64,000 nt of DNA from Pseudonocardia kujensis. GTDB taxonomy: Bacteria > Actinomycetota > Actinomycetes > Mycobacteriales > Pseudonocardiaceae. Below, piece after piece: positions 9,081-17,707 of the stretch; position 1 is the stretch's first letter, and the number at the start of each line of letters is the position of its first letter. A model generated the notes under the pieces. That model did not search any database. It was not told the DNA's origin and worked only from the letters and a program-made list of their open reading frames with translations. The position numbers and the translations under genes were made by a program. Location: NCBI RefSeq assembly GCF_021283305.1, contig NZ_JAJSOK010000001.1:277693-341692 (forward strand). Reading direction: 5' to 3'.

Positions 9081-9099
9081 TTAGGGCACGCTAACCTGC
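9081..9099 (+). promoter_or_regulatory. Possible DtxR/IdeR-type iron box
   Basis: The 19 bases TTAGGGCACGCTAACCTGC match the consensus TTAGGTTAGSCTAACCTAA at 14 positions, including both outer half-site cores TTAGG and CTAACCT. The site ends 59 bases before the start of the molybdenum hydroxylase large-subunit gene, a position suited to promoter control. The comparison was made by eye. Confidence 0.45.
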
Positions 9100-9157
9100 A
9101 GGTCAGGGGCCTGCGGCAGGTCGCACGGCGCCGCCCGCGGGGCTAGTGTCGCGCCCG

Positions 9158-11433
9158 ATGAGCATCTTGGGCACGCGCGTTGTCCGTACCGAGGACCCGG
9201 TGTTCCTCACACGGGGCGCGACATACACCGACGACCTGACCGACGAGCGGCTCACCGGGGCACTGCACGTGACCCTGGTCCGCTCCCCGTTGGCCCACGC
9301 CACGATCAACTCGATCGACGTCGAGGAGGCCCGCAACGCGCCCGGCGTCGTCGCGGTCTTCACCGGCGCCGACTGCGACATCGCGCCGGCCCTGCTGTTC
9401 CCCGCCGCGAACAAGCAGATGGTGCGGCCGTTCCTGGCGACCGACCGGGTGCGCTACGTCGGGGAGGCGGTCGCGGCCGTCCTCACCGAGGAGGCCTACC
9501 AGGGCGAGGACGCCGCCGACCTGGTCGACGTCGACTACGAGCCGCTCGACGCCGTGGTCGACATGAAGGAGGCCCTCAAGGACGAGGTCCTCCTGTTCCC
9601 CGAGGCGGGGACGAACAGCGTCACGGCGATGCACCTGAACAAGGACGAGCCGGGCGACGACTTCTTCGCCGACTGCGAGGTCGTCGTCAGCCGGGAGATC
9701 GTGAACCAGCGGGTCGCCGCGGCGCCGCTGGAGACGCGCGCGGCGTCCGCCTACTGGGGCGAGGACGGCCGCTGCACGATCTTCTGCTCCACGCAGAACG
9801 CGCAGAGCGCCCGCGACGAGGTCGCCGGCTGGCTGGGCATGGACGCCAAGGACCTGCGGCTGATCCTGCCGGACGTCGGCGGCGGCTTCGGCGCGAAGAT
9901 CGGCGCCGACCCCGAGTTCGCGCTGGTCGCGTGGCTGTCGAAGAAGGTGGGCCGACCGGTCCGCTGGAACGAGAGCCGCTCGGAGAACATGACCGGGATG
10001 GTGCAGGGCCGCGGCCAGCTGCAGACCATCACCATCGGCGGCGACCGGGACGGCACCGTCAAGGCCTACCGGCTCGACGTCGTCGCCGACGCCGGCGCCT
10101 ACCCGCGCCTCGGCGTCGCCCTGCCGATGTTCACGCGGATGATGGCGCCCGGCACCTACGACATCCCGAAGGTCTGGTCGACCGCGAAGGTGGTCGCGAC
10201 CAACACGACGTCCACCGCCGCCTACCGCGGCGCGGGCCGCCCGGAGGCCACCCAGGCCATCGAGCGCGCCATGGACCTCTTCGCGGACGAGATCGGGATG
10301 GACCCGGCCGAGCTGCGCAAGAAGAACGTGATCAAGCCGGAGCAGTTCCCCTTCACCACGAAGGGCGGCGCCGAGTACGACACCGGCGAGTACGCGAAGG
10401 CGATCGACCTGGCCTGCAAGGCGGCGAACTACGAGGGCCTGCGGGCCGAGCAGGCGCGCCGCCGCGAGCGCGGGGACGCGCTGCAGCTCGGTATCGGCGT
10501 CTCGTCGTACGTCGAGATCACCGGCGGCGGCGCGTTCGTCGAGAACGCGACCGTCCAGGTGCACCCGGACGGCACCGTCACCGTGCTCACCGGCACCTCG
10601 CCGCACGGCCAGGGCCACGCGACGGCGTGGGCGATGCTGGCCAGCGAGGAGCTCGGCATCCCGGTCGAGAAGATCACCGTGAAGCACGGCGACACGGACC
10701 TGATCCCCACCGGCGCCGGCACCATGGGCTCGCGGAGCCTGCAGACCGGCGGCGTCGCGGTGCACAACGCCGCGGTCGAGCTGGTCGAGCTGGCCAAGCA
10801 GCGCGCCGCGGACGTGCTCGAGGCGAGCGTCGACGACCTGGAGCTGGACAAGGCCACCGGGTCGATCGTGGTCAAGGGCGCGCCGGGCGCGAAGAGCGTC
10901 TCGCTGGCCGACCTGGCCGGCACCGAGGAGCTCAAGGTCTTCCACGAGTGGGACGCCAAGAAGCCGACCTTCCCGTTCGGCGCGCACGTCGCCGTCGTCG
11001 AGGTCGACGTGGAGTCCGGCAAGGCCACGGTCGAGCGGATCTGGGCGGTCGACGACGCCGGCCCGATCCTCAACCCGCTGATCTTCGACGGCCAGCGGCA
11101 CGGCGGCATCGCGCAGGGCATCGCGCAGGCGATGCTCGAGGAGGTCGTGTTCGACTCCGAGGGCCAGCCGCTCACGGCGACCTTCGCGGACTACGGCATC
11201 CCCTCGGCCGCGGAGCTGCCCAGCTTCGACCTGGTCACCATGGAGACCCCCACGACGATCAACTCCATGGGCTACAAGGGCGTCGGCGAGGCCGGGACCA
11301 TCGGGTCCTGCCCCGCGGTGCACAACGCGGTGATCGACGCCGTGTCCCACCTCGGCGTCCGCCACATCGACATGCCCCTCACCCCGGTGCGGGTGTGGAC
11401 CGCCATCCACGAGGCCCAGAAGGAGTCGGCCAA

Positions 11434-11437
<4 letters not shown>
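9158..11437 (+). CDS. Form II CO dehydrogenase-like molybdenum hydroxylase, large (Mo-binding) subunit
   Basis: The catalytic molybdopterin-cytosine-dinucleotide subunit of a xanthine oxidase-family enzyme (759 residues). The N-terminal aldehyde oxidase a/b hammerhead is followed by Mo-binding domains with [10 protein letters not shown] near residue 245, the active-site loop AYRGAGR (form II signature, in place of AYXCSFR of true CO dehydrogenases) near 350, [11 protein letters not shown], and the C-terminal [10 protein letters not shown] with the catalytic Glu. It therefore probably does not oxidise CO; aldehyde or heterocycle substrates are more likely. ATG 9158 is chosen; a GTG 12 bases upstream is possible. 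It overlaps the small-subunit start by 4 bases. Confidence 0.9.
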
Positions 11438-11978
<541 letters not shown>

Positions 11979-11982
<4 letters not shown>

Positions 11983-12818
11983 TCCCCGTCGGCTTCGACT
12001 ACCAGCGCCCGGAGTCCGTCGACGCGGCCCTGGCCCTGCTCGCCGAACACGGCGACGACGCCACGGTGCTGGCCGGCGGGCACTCGCTGCTCCCGGTCAT
12101 GAAGCTGCGCCTGGCCGCCCCCGAGGTCGTCATCGACATCGGCCGGCTCGCCGAGCTCAACTACATCCGGGTCGACGGCGACGGTGCTGATTCCTACGTC
12201 GCCATCGGCGCGGGCACCCGGTACCGGGACATCGTGGTCTCCGACGTGCTGGCGAAGGAGTGCGCGCTGCTCCCGGCCGTCACCCGGACCGTCGGCGACC
12301 CGCAGGTCCGCCACCGCGGCACCCTGGGCGGCGCGCTCGCCCACGGCGACCCGGCCGGCGACCTGCCCGCCGCGATCCTCGCGCTCGAGGGCACGATCGT
12401 GCTCCGCAGCCCGCGGGGCGAGCGGAAGGTCCCGATCACCGAGTTCTACACCGGGGTGTTCTCCTCGGTGAAGGAGCCGGACGAGCTGATCGTCGAGATC
12501 CGGGTGCCCCGCACGGGCAGCACCGGGTGGGCCTACGAGAAGTTCACCCGGCGCAGCAACGACTGGGCGATCGTGGCCGTGGCCGTGGTGACCGCCCCGG
12601 ACGGCGCGCGCCGGATCGGGCTGGTCAACATGGGCTCGACCCCGTTGCGGGCGAAGGCCACCGAGGCCGCGCTGGCCGAGGGCAAGAGCATCGAGGAGGC
12701 GGCCGCGCTGGCCGCGGAGGGCGCCGAGCCCCCGGCCGACAACGCCGGCACCCCGGAGTACCGCCGCCACCTGGTGACGGTGCTGACCCGACGGGCCCTG
12801 CAGACCGCGGCGGGCTGA
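11979..12818 (+). CDS. Molybdenum hydroxylase medium (FAD-binding) subunit
   Basis: A 279-residue CoxM-type subunit that passes electrons from the iron-sulfur subunit via FAD. The FAD-binding signatures [15 protein letters not shown] (near residue 32) and [25 protein letters not shown] (near 105) are intact, and a CO-dehydrogenase flavoprotein C-terminal domain follows. GTG start at 11979 overlaps the small-subunit stop. A hairpin 23 bases after the stop probably ends the operon. Confidence 0.93.
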
Positions 12819-12840
12819 GCCCCTTCCCGGTCCTCCCTCT

Positions 12841-12880
12841 CCGACGTCCCGGTTCCCGTCCGCGGGGGCCGGGACGTCGG
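12841..12880 (+). terminator. Terminator-like hairpin after the first Mo-hydroxylase operon
   Basis: Twelve-base perfect arms, CCGACGTCCCGG at 12841-12852 and CCGGGACGTCGG at 12869-12880, with a 16-base loop. Located just downstream of the FAD-subunit stop. Confidence 0.65.
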
Positions 12881-12991
12881 CGTTCCGGGGCCCGGGGCCT
12901 TGGTCCGTTGTGCGCCGGACCCGCCACGAGGACCCTGTCCGTCGACCGGCGGCGCCGCCGGGGCGCCGCCCCGACCGGAAGGAGGTGGCCC

Positions 12992-13612
12992 GTGTACGCA
13001 CGTTCCACCACCGTCCTGGCCCACCGGGAGAACATGGACCACGGCATCGCGCTGATCCGCGACGAGATCATGCCCGCGGTCCTCGACATGCCGGGGTGCA
13101 TCGGCATGTCGATGCTGGCCGACCGCGAGTCCGGCCGCTGCATCGCGACGACCGCCTGGGACTCCCGGGAGGCGATGGAGGCCTCCGCGACGACCGTCCG
13201 CCCCATGCGTGACCGGGCGGCCGACGCCCTCGGCGGCACCGCGCAGGTCGACGAGTGGGAGATCGGGGTGCTGCACCGCGACCACCCTTCCGAGCCCGGT
13301 GCCTGTGTGCGGGTCACGTGGGTGCGGGTCGAGCCGTCGGCGATGGACCGGTCCGTCGAGGTCTACCGGACGATGCTGCTTCCGGAGATGGAGCAGATCG
13401 CCGGGTTCTGCAGCGCGAGCCTGCTGCTGGACCGGGACGAGGGCCTGAGCGTCTCGTCGGTGACCTACGACAGCCGCGAGGCGATGGGGGCCTCCCGCGA
13501 CGCGGCCTCGCGGATCCGGGAGACCGCCATGCAGGAGATCGGCGGCGAGGTGCTCGAGGTCCGGGAGTTCGAGCTCGCCCTGGCCCACCTGCGGGTGCCC
13601 GAGCTCGTGTGA
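12992..13612 (+). CDS. Duplicated dimeric alpha/beta-barrel (ABM-like) protein
   Basis: A 206-residue protein made of two similar halves of about 100 residues. Both carry a strand-helix layout with a matching segment: TAWDSREAMEASATTVRPMRDRA in the first half and VTYDSREAMGASRDAASRIRETA in the second. This fits two fused antibiotic-biosynthesis-monooxygenase-like ferredoxin folds that form an internal pseudo-dimer. No catalytic residues can be assigned. The GTG at 12992 is preceded by GGAAGGAGGTG. It is a single gene bounded by hairpins on both sides. Confidence 0.65.
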   Translation: MYARSTTVLAHRENMDHGIALIRDEIMPAVLDMPGCIGMSMLADRESGRCIATTAWDSREAMEASATTVRPMRDRAADALGGTAQVDEWEIGVLHRDHPSEPGACVRVTWVRVEPSAMDRSVEVYRTMLLPEMEQIAGFCSASLLLDRDEGLSVSSVTYDSREAMGASRDAASRIRETAMQEIGGEVLEVREFELALAHLRVPELV

Positions 13613-13618
13613 CCGCCA

Positions 13619-13662
13619 GCCGTTCAGGACGCCGGCCGGACGAGGCCGGCGTCCTGAACGGC
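13619..13662. terminator. Bidirectional terminator hairpin, 19-bp perfect stem
   Basis: Arms 13619-13637 and 13644-13662 are perfectly complementary with a 6-base loop (GGACGA). It begins a few bases after the ABM-like stop and lies before the convergent methyltransferase gene, so it can serve both transcripts. Confidence 0.85.
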
Positions 13663-13733
13663 GGCCCGTCAGGTCCCGGGTGCCGGTACCGCGGTGACGG
13701 GCTCCCGAGGGAACCGCCCGGGGACGTGTGCCG

Positions 13734-14432
13734 TCAACGGTCGACGATCAACCACCCGCCGTGGTGCACGGACACCTCGTACCGCAGCCCGGTCGTTCCG
13801 CCGAGCTCGTGCAGGGCCGCCTCGTCGAAGGTCGTCACGTGCCCCCAGGTCTCGTTCGGCTCCTCCTCGAAGGGCACCGCGACGACGACCCGGCGCCGGG
13901 CCAGCCGGATCGCCTCGGCGAGCACGGACTTGCCCTCCTCGGCCGGCAGGTGCTCGAGCAGGTGGACGGCCAGCACGGTGTCGGCGTACCCGTCGGGCAG
14001 GGGGACGTCGCGGGCGTCGGCGACCAGGGTGTCGACGGCGAGCCCCAGCCGCGGGGCCATCCGCTCCAGCAACCCGACGGTGCCGGGGACGAGGTCGGTC
14101 GCGGTGACCTCGTGCCCGGCCAGCGCGAGCCGGAGCGCGAGGAACCCGAAGCACGAGCCGAGCTCCAGCACGCTCCCGGCGGCCAGCTCCTCGGCCCGCT
14201 CGTGGACCGGCTTGAGCTCGGCGTTGGTCCCGCCCGGCTCCGGGTCGCCGCGCAGGGCGTCGAGGGTGTTGCGGTAGAAGGCCAGCCAGGCGTCCTCGGG
14301 GTCCGGTGCCCCCGACGTGACGATCGCGACGAAGGCCTCCTCGAACCGCTCCGGCGGCAGCACCCCGGGCACGACGAGCGTGCGGTCCAGCCACCCGGCC
14401 AGGTCGTTGTCCAGCCGTGCGAGCCCGATCAT
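13734..14432 (-). CDS. Class I SAM methyltransferase, candidate mycofactocin oligosaccharide methyltransferase
   Basis: A 232-residue SAM-dependent methyltransferase. Motif I is LELGSCFGFLALRLA (about 90-104), the acidic strand-2 end is TATDLVPG, and post-motif VLAVHLLEHLP follows. The C-terminus ends SVHHGGWLIVDR. The N-terminal half, about 80 residues before motif I, resembles my recollection of MftM, the enzyme that methylates mycofactocin glucan chains, and an NDMA-dependent dehydrogenase and mft genes lie within 15 kb. The family name is therefore a candidate only; the methyltransferase fold is certain. It starts at ATG 14432 with GGGAGCC upstream. Confidence 0.72.
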   Translation of the reverse strand: MIGLARLDNDLAGWLDRTLVVPGVLPPERFEEAFVAIVTSGAPDPEDAWLAFYRNTLDALRGDPEPGGTNAELKPVHERAEELAAGSVLELGSCFGFLALRLALAGHEVTATDLVPGTVGLLERMAPRLGLAVDTLVADARDVPLPDGYADTVLAVHLLEHLPAEEGKSVLAEAIRLARRRVVVAVPFEEEPNETWGHVTTFDEAALHELGGTTGLRYEVSVHHGGWLIVDR

Positions 14433-14556
14433 GGCGGCTCCCTTCGTCGATCCCGACGCTAGGGAGCGGACGCCCGCCGCGGGGCCGATCCCGTCCGGCC
14501 CGGCACCGCGAACCGTCCGACCGGGCAGGGCGGGATGTGCCCGTCCGGCGGGCGCC

Positions 14557-14907
14557 TCAGGGGAAGCGTTCGATGTTCGCCTCGACCCAGCGGCGCAGGG
14601 CGTCGAGCGGGGCGTTGGCGTCCCGGCCCAGCTCGGTGAGCGCGTACTCGACGTGCAGCGGGACGGCCGGGTACACCGTGCGATCGACGAGCCCGTGCTC
14701 CTCGAGCCGGCGCAGGACCGCGGTGAGCACCTTGGGGCTGATCCCCTCCAGCCGGCGCTTCACCTCCCCGAACCGCAGCGGCCCGTCCACGAGCGCGCCG
14801 AGGGCGAGCGCGCTCCACTTGTCGGCGAGCAGGTCCAGTACGGAGCGGCAGGGGCAGTTCGCCAGGTAGACGTCGGGCGGCGCGTTCAGGGCGGGCACGA
14901 GCTGCAT
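14557..14907 (-). CDS. HxlR-family transcriptional regulator
   Basis: A 116-residue winged-helix regulator. The core reads LADKWSALALGALVDGPLRFGEVKRRLEGISPKVLTAVLRRLEEHGLV, the standard HxlR HTH, after a CPCRSVLDL segment whose cysteines (as in HypR/QorR-type sensors) may respond to oxidants or electrophiles. It is divergent from a quinone/alcohol oxidoreductase gene 63 bases away and most likely controls it through the palindromes in that gap, the same layout as qorR-qorA. Confidence 0.9.
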   Translation of the reverse strand: MQLVPALNAPPDVYLANCPCRSVLDLLADKWSALALGALVDGPLRFGEVKRRLEGISPKVLTAVLRRLEEHGLVDRTVYPAVPLHVEYALTELGRDANAPLDALRRWVEANIERFP

Positions 14908-14950
14908 GGTATCCGAAGGGAACCAACTTCCCTTGCGGGTAACCGATACC
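14908..14950. promoter_or_regulatory. Nested inverted repeats in the HxlR/oxidoreductase promoter
   Basis: An outer inverted repeat GGTATC (14908-14913) / GATACC (14945-14950) encloses an inner one, AAGGGAA (14916-14922) / TTCCCTT (14928-14934). The nested pair occupies most of the 63-base divergent gap and is the likely operator of the HxlR regulator. Confidence 0.6.
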
Positions 14951-14970
14951 TTTCGCATACCGTCGCGGCC

Positions 14971-15933
14971 ATGAGCACACGCACCACCGCGATCGACGCC
15001 TCCACCTTCACGGAGATCGAGCACGAGGTCCCGGACCCCGGCCCGCACGACCTGCTCGTCGAGGTCCGGGCGGTGTCGGTGAACCCGGTCGACACCAAGG
15101 TCCGGGCCGGACTGGACGCCCCGCGCGTCCTCGGCTTCGACGCCGCCGGCGTGGTGCGGGCCGTCGGGTCGGCGGTCACGGCGTACGGCCCCGGCGACGA
15201 GGTGTACTACGCGGGGACGATCGACCGGCCCGGCAGCAACGCCGGGTACCAGCTGGTCGACGAGCACGTCGTGGGCCGCAAACCGCGCACGCTGGACTGG
15301 GCGCAGGCGGCCGCGCTGCCGCTGACCACGATCACCGCCTGGGAGACCCTGTTCGACGCCCTGCGGCTCGGTCCCGCCGACACGGGCCGCCTGCTCGTCG
15401 TCTCGGCGGCCGGCGGGGTCGGCGCGATGGTGACCCAGCTGGCCAAGACGCTGACCGGTGTCGAGGTGATCGGCACGGCGTCCCGCGAGGAGTCGGCGGA
15501 CTTCGCGCGCACCATGGGTGCGGACCACCTCGCCGACCACCACGCGCTGGTGGAGTCGGTGCGGAAAGTGGTCCCCGACGTCCGGTACGTCTTCTCGCCG
15601 GTGTCGGGGAAGAACATCGAGGCCTACGCCGAGCTGCTCACCCCGCGCGGCGAGATCGTGGCGATCGACGAGCCGCCGGGCATGGACCTGCTCCCGCTGA
15701 AGTCGAAGAGCATCACCTGGCACTGGGAGCTGATGTTCACCCGGCCGCTCTTCCAGAAGACGGACGCGAGTCAGCGGGAACTGCTGAACCGCGTGGCCGA
15801 GCTGGTCGATGAGGGCCGGATCCGCACCACCCTCACCCGCACCTTCGAGGGTCTGACCGGCGAGAACCTCCGTGAGGCGCACGAGCAGCTGGAGTCCGGC
15901 CGCACCATCGGGAAGGTGGCCCTCACCCTCTGA
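14971..15933 (+). CDS. Zinc-type alcohol dehydrogenase-like / quinone oxidoreductase family protein
   Basis: A 320-residue medium-chain dehydrogenase/reductase. The GroES-like half has SVNPVDTKVRAG and LGFDAAGVV; the Rossmann half has VVSAAGGVGAMVTQLAKTL near residue 145. Zinc ligands of true alcohol dehydrogenases are absent, which places it with the zinc-independent QOR/ZADH group that reduces quinones or enones with NADPH. The divergent HxlR gene supports an inducible stress-response role. ATG start at 14971. Confidence 0.88.
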   Translation: MSTRTTAIDASTFTEIEHEVPDPGPHDLLVEVRAVSVNPVDTKVRAGLDAPRVLGFDAAGVVRAVGSAVTAYGPGDEVYYAGTIDRPGSNAGYQLVDEHVVGRKPRTLDWAQAAALPLTTITAWETLFDALRLGPADTGRLLVVSAAGGVGAMVTQLAKTLTGVEVIGTASREESADFARTMGADHLADHHALVESVRKVVPDVRYVFSPVSGKNIEAYAELLTPRGEIVAIDEPPGMDLLPLKSKSITWHWELMFTRPLFQKTDASQRELLNRVAELVDEGRIRTTLTRTFEGLTGENLREAHEQLESGRTIGKVALTL

Positions 15934-15945
15934 AGCAGGAGGGAG

Positions 15946-16160
15946 CCATAACGCTTCTGGGAGCGTCTCGTGGGCGCATTATGGAACCATAATGCGCTCG
16001 GAGGCGTCTCGTGGGCGCGTTATGGAACCATAGTGCGCTCGAAACCGGCTCCTGGGCGCATTATGGAACCATAATGCGCTCGAAACCGGCTCCTGGGCGC
16101 GTTATGGAACCATAATGCGCATCCGGTGGTGACCTGTGCGCATCATGGTTCCACGGTGCG
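15946..16160. repeat. 41-bp-period tandem palindrome array
   Basis: Hairpin units start at 15974, 16015, 16056, 16097 and, degenerate, 16138: exactly 41 bases apart. Each full unit has arms GCGCATTATGG and CCATAATGCGC around AA, then a 17-base spacer that is also partly conserved (TCGAAACCGGCTCCTGG in two copies). A half copy precedes the first unit. The array fills the gap between the convergent oxidoreductase and VWA genes. Confidence 0.92.
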
Positions 16161-16165
16161 GGCGT

Positions 16166-17707
16166 TCAGCGGCCGATCAGTTCGCCCGCCATCTCGTTCG
16201 TCGTCTGCTCGAGTCCCGTGAGGTCGCGGACGACCCGGACCCGGTCGCAGTACTCGGCGTAGTCCGGGAGGTCGCAGCGGCCCAGGCCCCACGAGTAGCG
16301 GGGTTCGGGCGTCAGCCAGATGGTCTCCCTGGCGCGCCGGGTGATCTCGACGAACGCCTCCATGTTGGGGTCGTTGCCGTTGCCCCGCCCGTCGCCGAGG
16401 ATCAGCACCGTCGACCGCCGGGTCACGGCCGAGCCGTGCTCCTCGAGGAAGCGGCCGAAAGCCAGCCCGTAGTTCGAGTTGGCGTCGACGTCGACCACGT
16501 CACCGCCGAAGACCAGCCCCAGCGCATGCTCCACGGGGTGGTCGGCGAACAGGTCGGTGACCTCGGCGATCTCGTCGACGAACGCGAACGAGCGCACCTG
16601 CCCGAACAGGTCCTGCAGGCCGTGGACCAGGTGCAACGTGAACCGGGCGGTGGCCCGCACGGACAGCGACACGTCGGCCAGGACGACGAGCCGGGGCTTG
16701 TCCTCCTGCCGGCGCACCGTGACCGGGGTGAACGGAACCCCGTCGAAGCGCATGTTCTTGCGCATCGTGCGGGCCGAGTCGATCCGGCCCTGCGGGGAGA
16801 CCCGGCGGCGGTGCGTCAGTGCCCCGTGCAGCGTTTTCGCGAGCCGGCGCAGCGAGTCCTCCAGCTGCATCCGCTCGGTCTCCGACGCCCGGTCGACCTC
16901 GGCCACCCGGCCGTCGCCCTCGCCGCCGTCGATGATCCGCTGCTCGATCTCCAGCAGCTTCTCCAGGTGCGCCTTGATGGCCTCCGGGAGGTTCTGCAGG
17001 ACACCGGCGAGCCGCCGGCGCAGCGCCGCCGCGTCGTCCTCGGTCCCCTCGGAGCCCGCGACGTCCTCCTCCGCGGCGGTCAGCCAGCCGAGCAGGGCCT
17101 CCTGCTCGGCGACGGAGAGGTCGGCGTCGACCTTGGTGCCGGTGGCCGTCGAGATGTCGCCGGGTAGCCCCGCGCCGGAGAGCCGGTCGGTCTCGATCTG
17201 GACCCGGTTGCCTTCCGACAGCGGCTGCCCCTGGTTGTCCTTCGAGAAGACGATCTCCTCGGTCATCGCCGCCAGGTCGATCTTGTTGGCCTCCTGGTGC
17301 AGGTTGTACTGCTGCGCCAGGTCCTCCGGGTCGAAGTAGTCCCGGATGTCGACGGGCTTGCCGTGCTCGTGGCCCTGCTGCGGCGTCTCCGAGGGGTCCT
17401 CGGAGAAGGTGAAGTCGTCGAGCGTGCCCTCGTCGGAGAGGTCGCCGTGGCCGTGCCCGTGGCCGTGCCCGGTCTCCGCCTCACCCACCTTGACCAGGGC
17501 GAAGAAGAGATCGAAGACCTCGTCGAAGGTCGCCTCGTCCCGCCGGTCCTTCACCAGCGCGACGCGCAGCGCCTCCTTGAGGACCGCCTTGTCGGCCAGC
17601 ACGCCCGGCTGCGACGCGCACCGCATGGCGTCGACGGCCTCGGAGACCGAGATCCGCACGCCGCGGATGCGCAGCAGCCGGACGAACCGGTGGATGGTGG
17701 CCTCCAT
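16166..17707 (-). CDS. VWA domain protein of a MoxR/VWA (CoxE-like) pair
   Basis: A 513-residue CoxE-type protein. The N-terminal 130 residues hold a helical part and a GHGHGHGHG tract near residues 80-88, plus GHEHG near 112. The C-terminal von Willebrand A domain starts RLVVLADVSLSVR: DVSLS is the metal-ion-dependent adhesion (MIDAS) motif, and the GDGRGN region follows. Such proteins work with a MoxR AAA ATPase, here the gene immediately upstream (the ATG is 1 base after the MoxR stop), to load or remodel metalloenzymes. The next gene up is the NDMA-dependent alcohol dehydrogenase, its probable client. Confidence 0.85.
   Translation of the reverse strand: MEATIHRFVRLLRIRGVRISVSEAVDAMRCASQPGVLADKAVLKEALRVALVKDRRDEATFDEVFDLFFALVKVGEAETGHGHGHGHGDLSDEGTLDDFTFSEDPSETPQQGHEHGKPVDIRDYFDPEDLAQQYNLHQEANKIDLAAMTEEIVFSKDNQGQPLSEGNRVQIETDRLSGAGLPGDISTATGTKVDADLSVAEQEALLGWLTAAEEDVAGSEGTEDDAAALRRRLAGVLQNLPEAIKAHLEKLLEIEQRIIDGGEGDGRVAEVDRASETERMQLEDSLRRLAKTLHGALTHRRRVSPQGRIDSARTMRKNMRFDGVPFTPVTVRRQEDKPRLVVLADVSLSVRATARFTLHLVHGLQDLFGQVRSFAFVDEIAEVTDLFADHPVEHALGLVFGGDVVDVDANSNYGLAFGRFLEEHGSAVTRRSTVLILGDGRGNGNDPNMEAFVEITRRARETIWLTPEPRYSWGLGRCDLPDYAEYCDRVRVVRDLTGLEQTTNEMAGELIGR

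Noticed and set aside
15946..16160. CRISPR array at the 41-bp repeats
   Set aside because: Spacers are conserved rather than unique, the repeat is a short palindrome, and there is no cas gene in the window.
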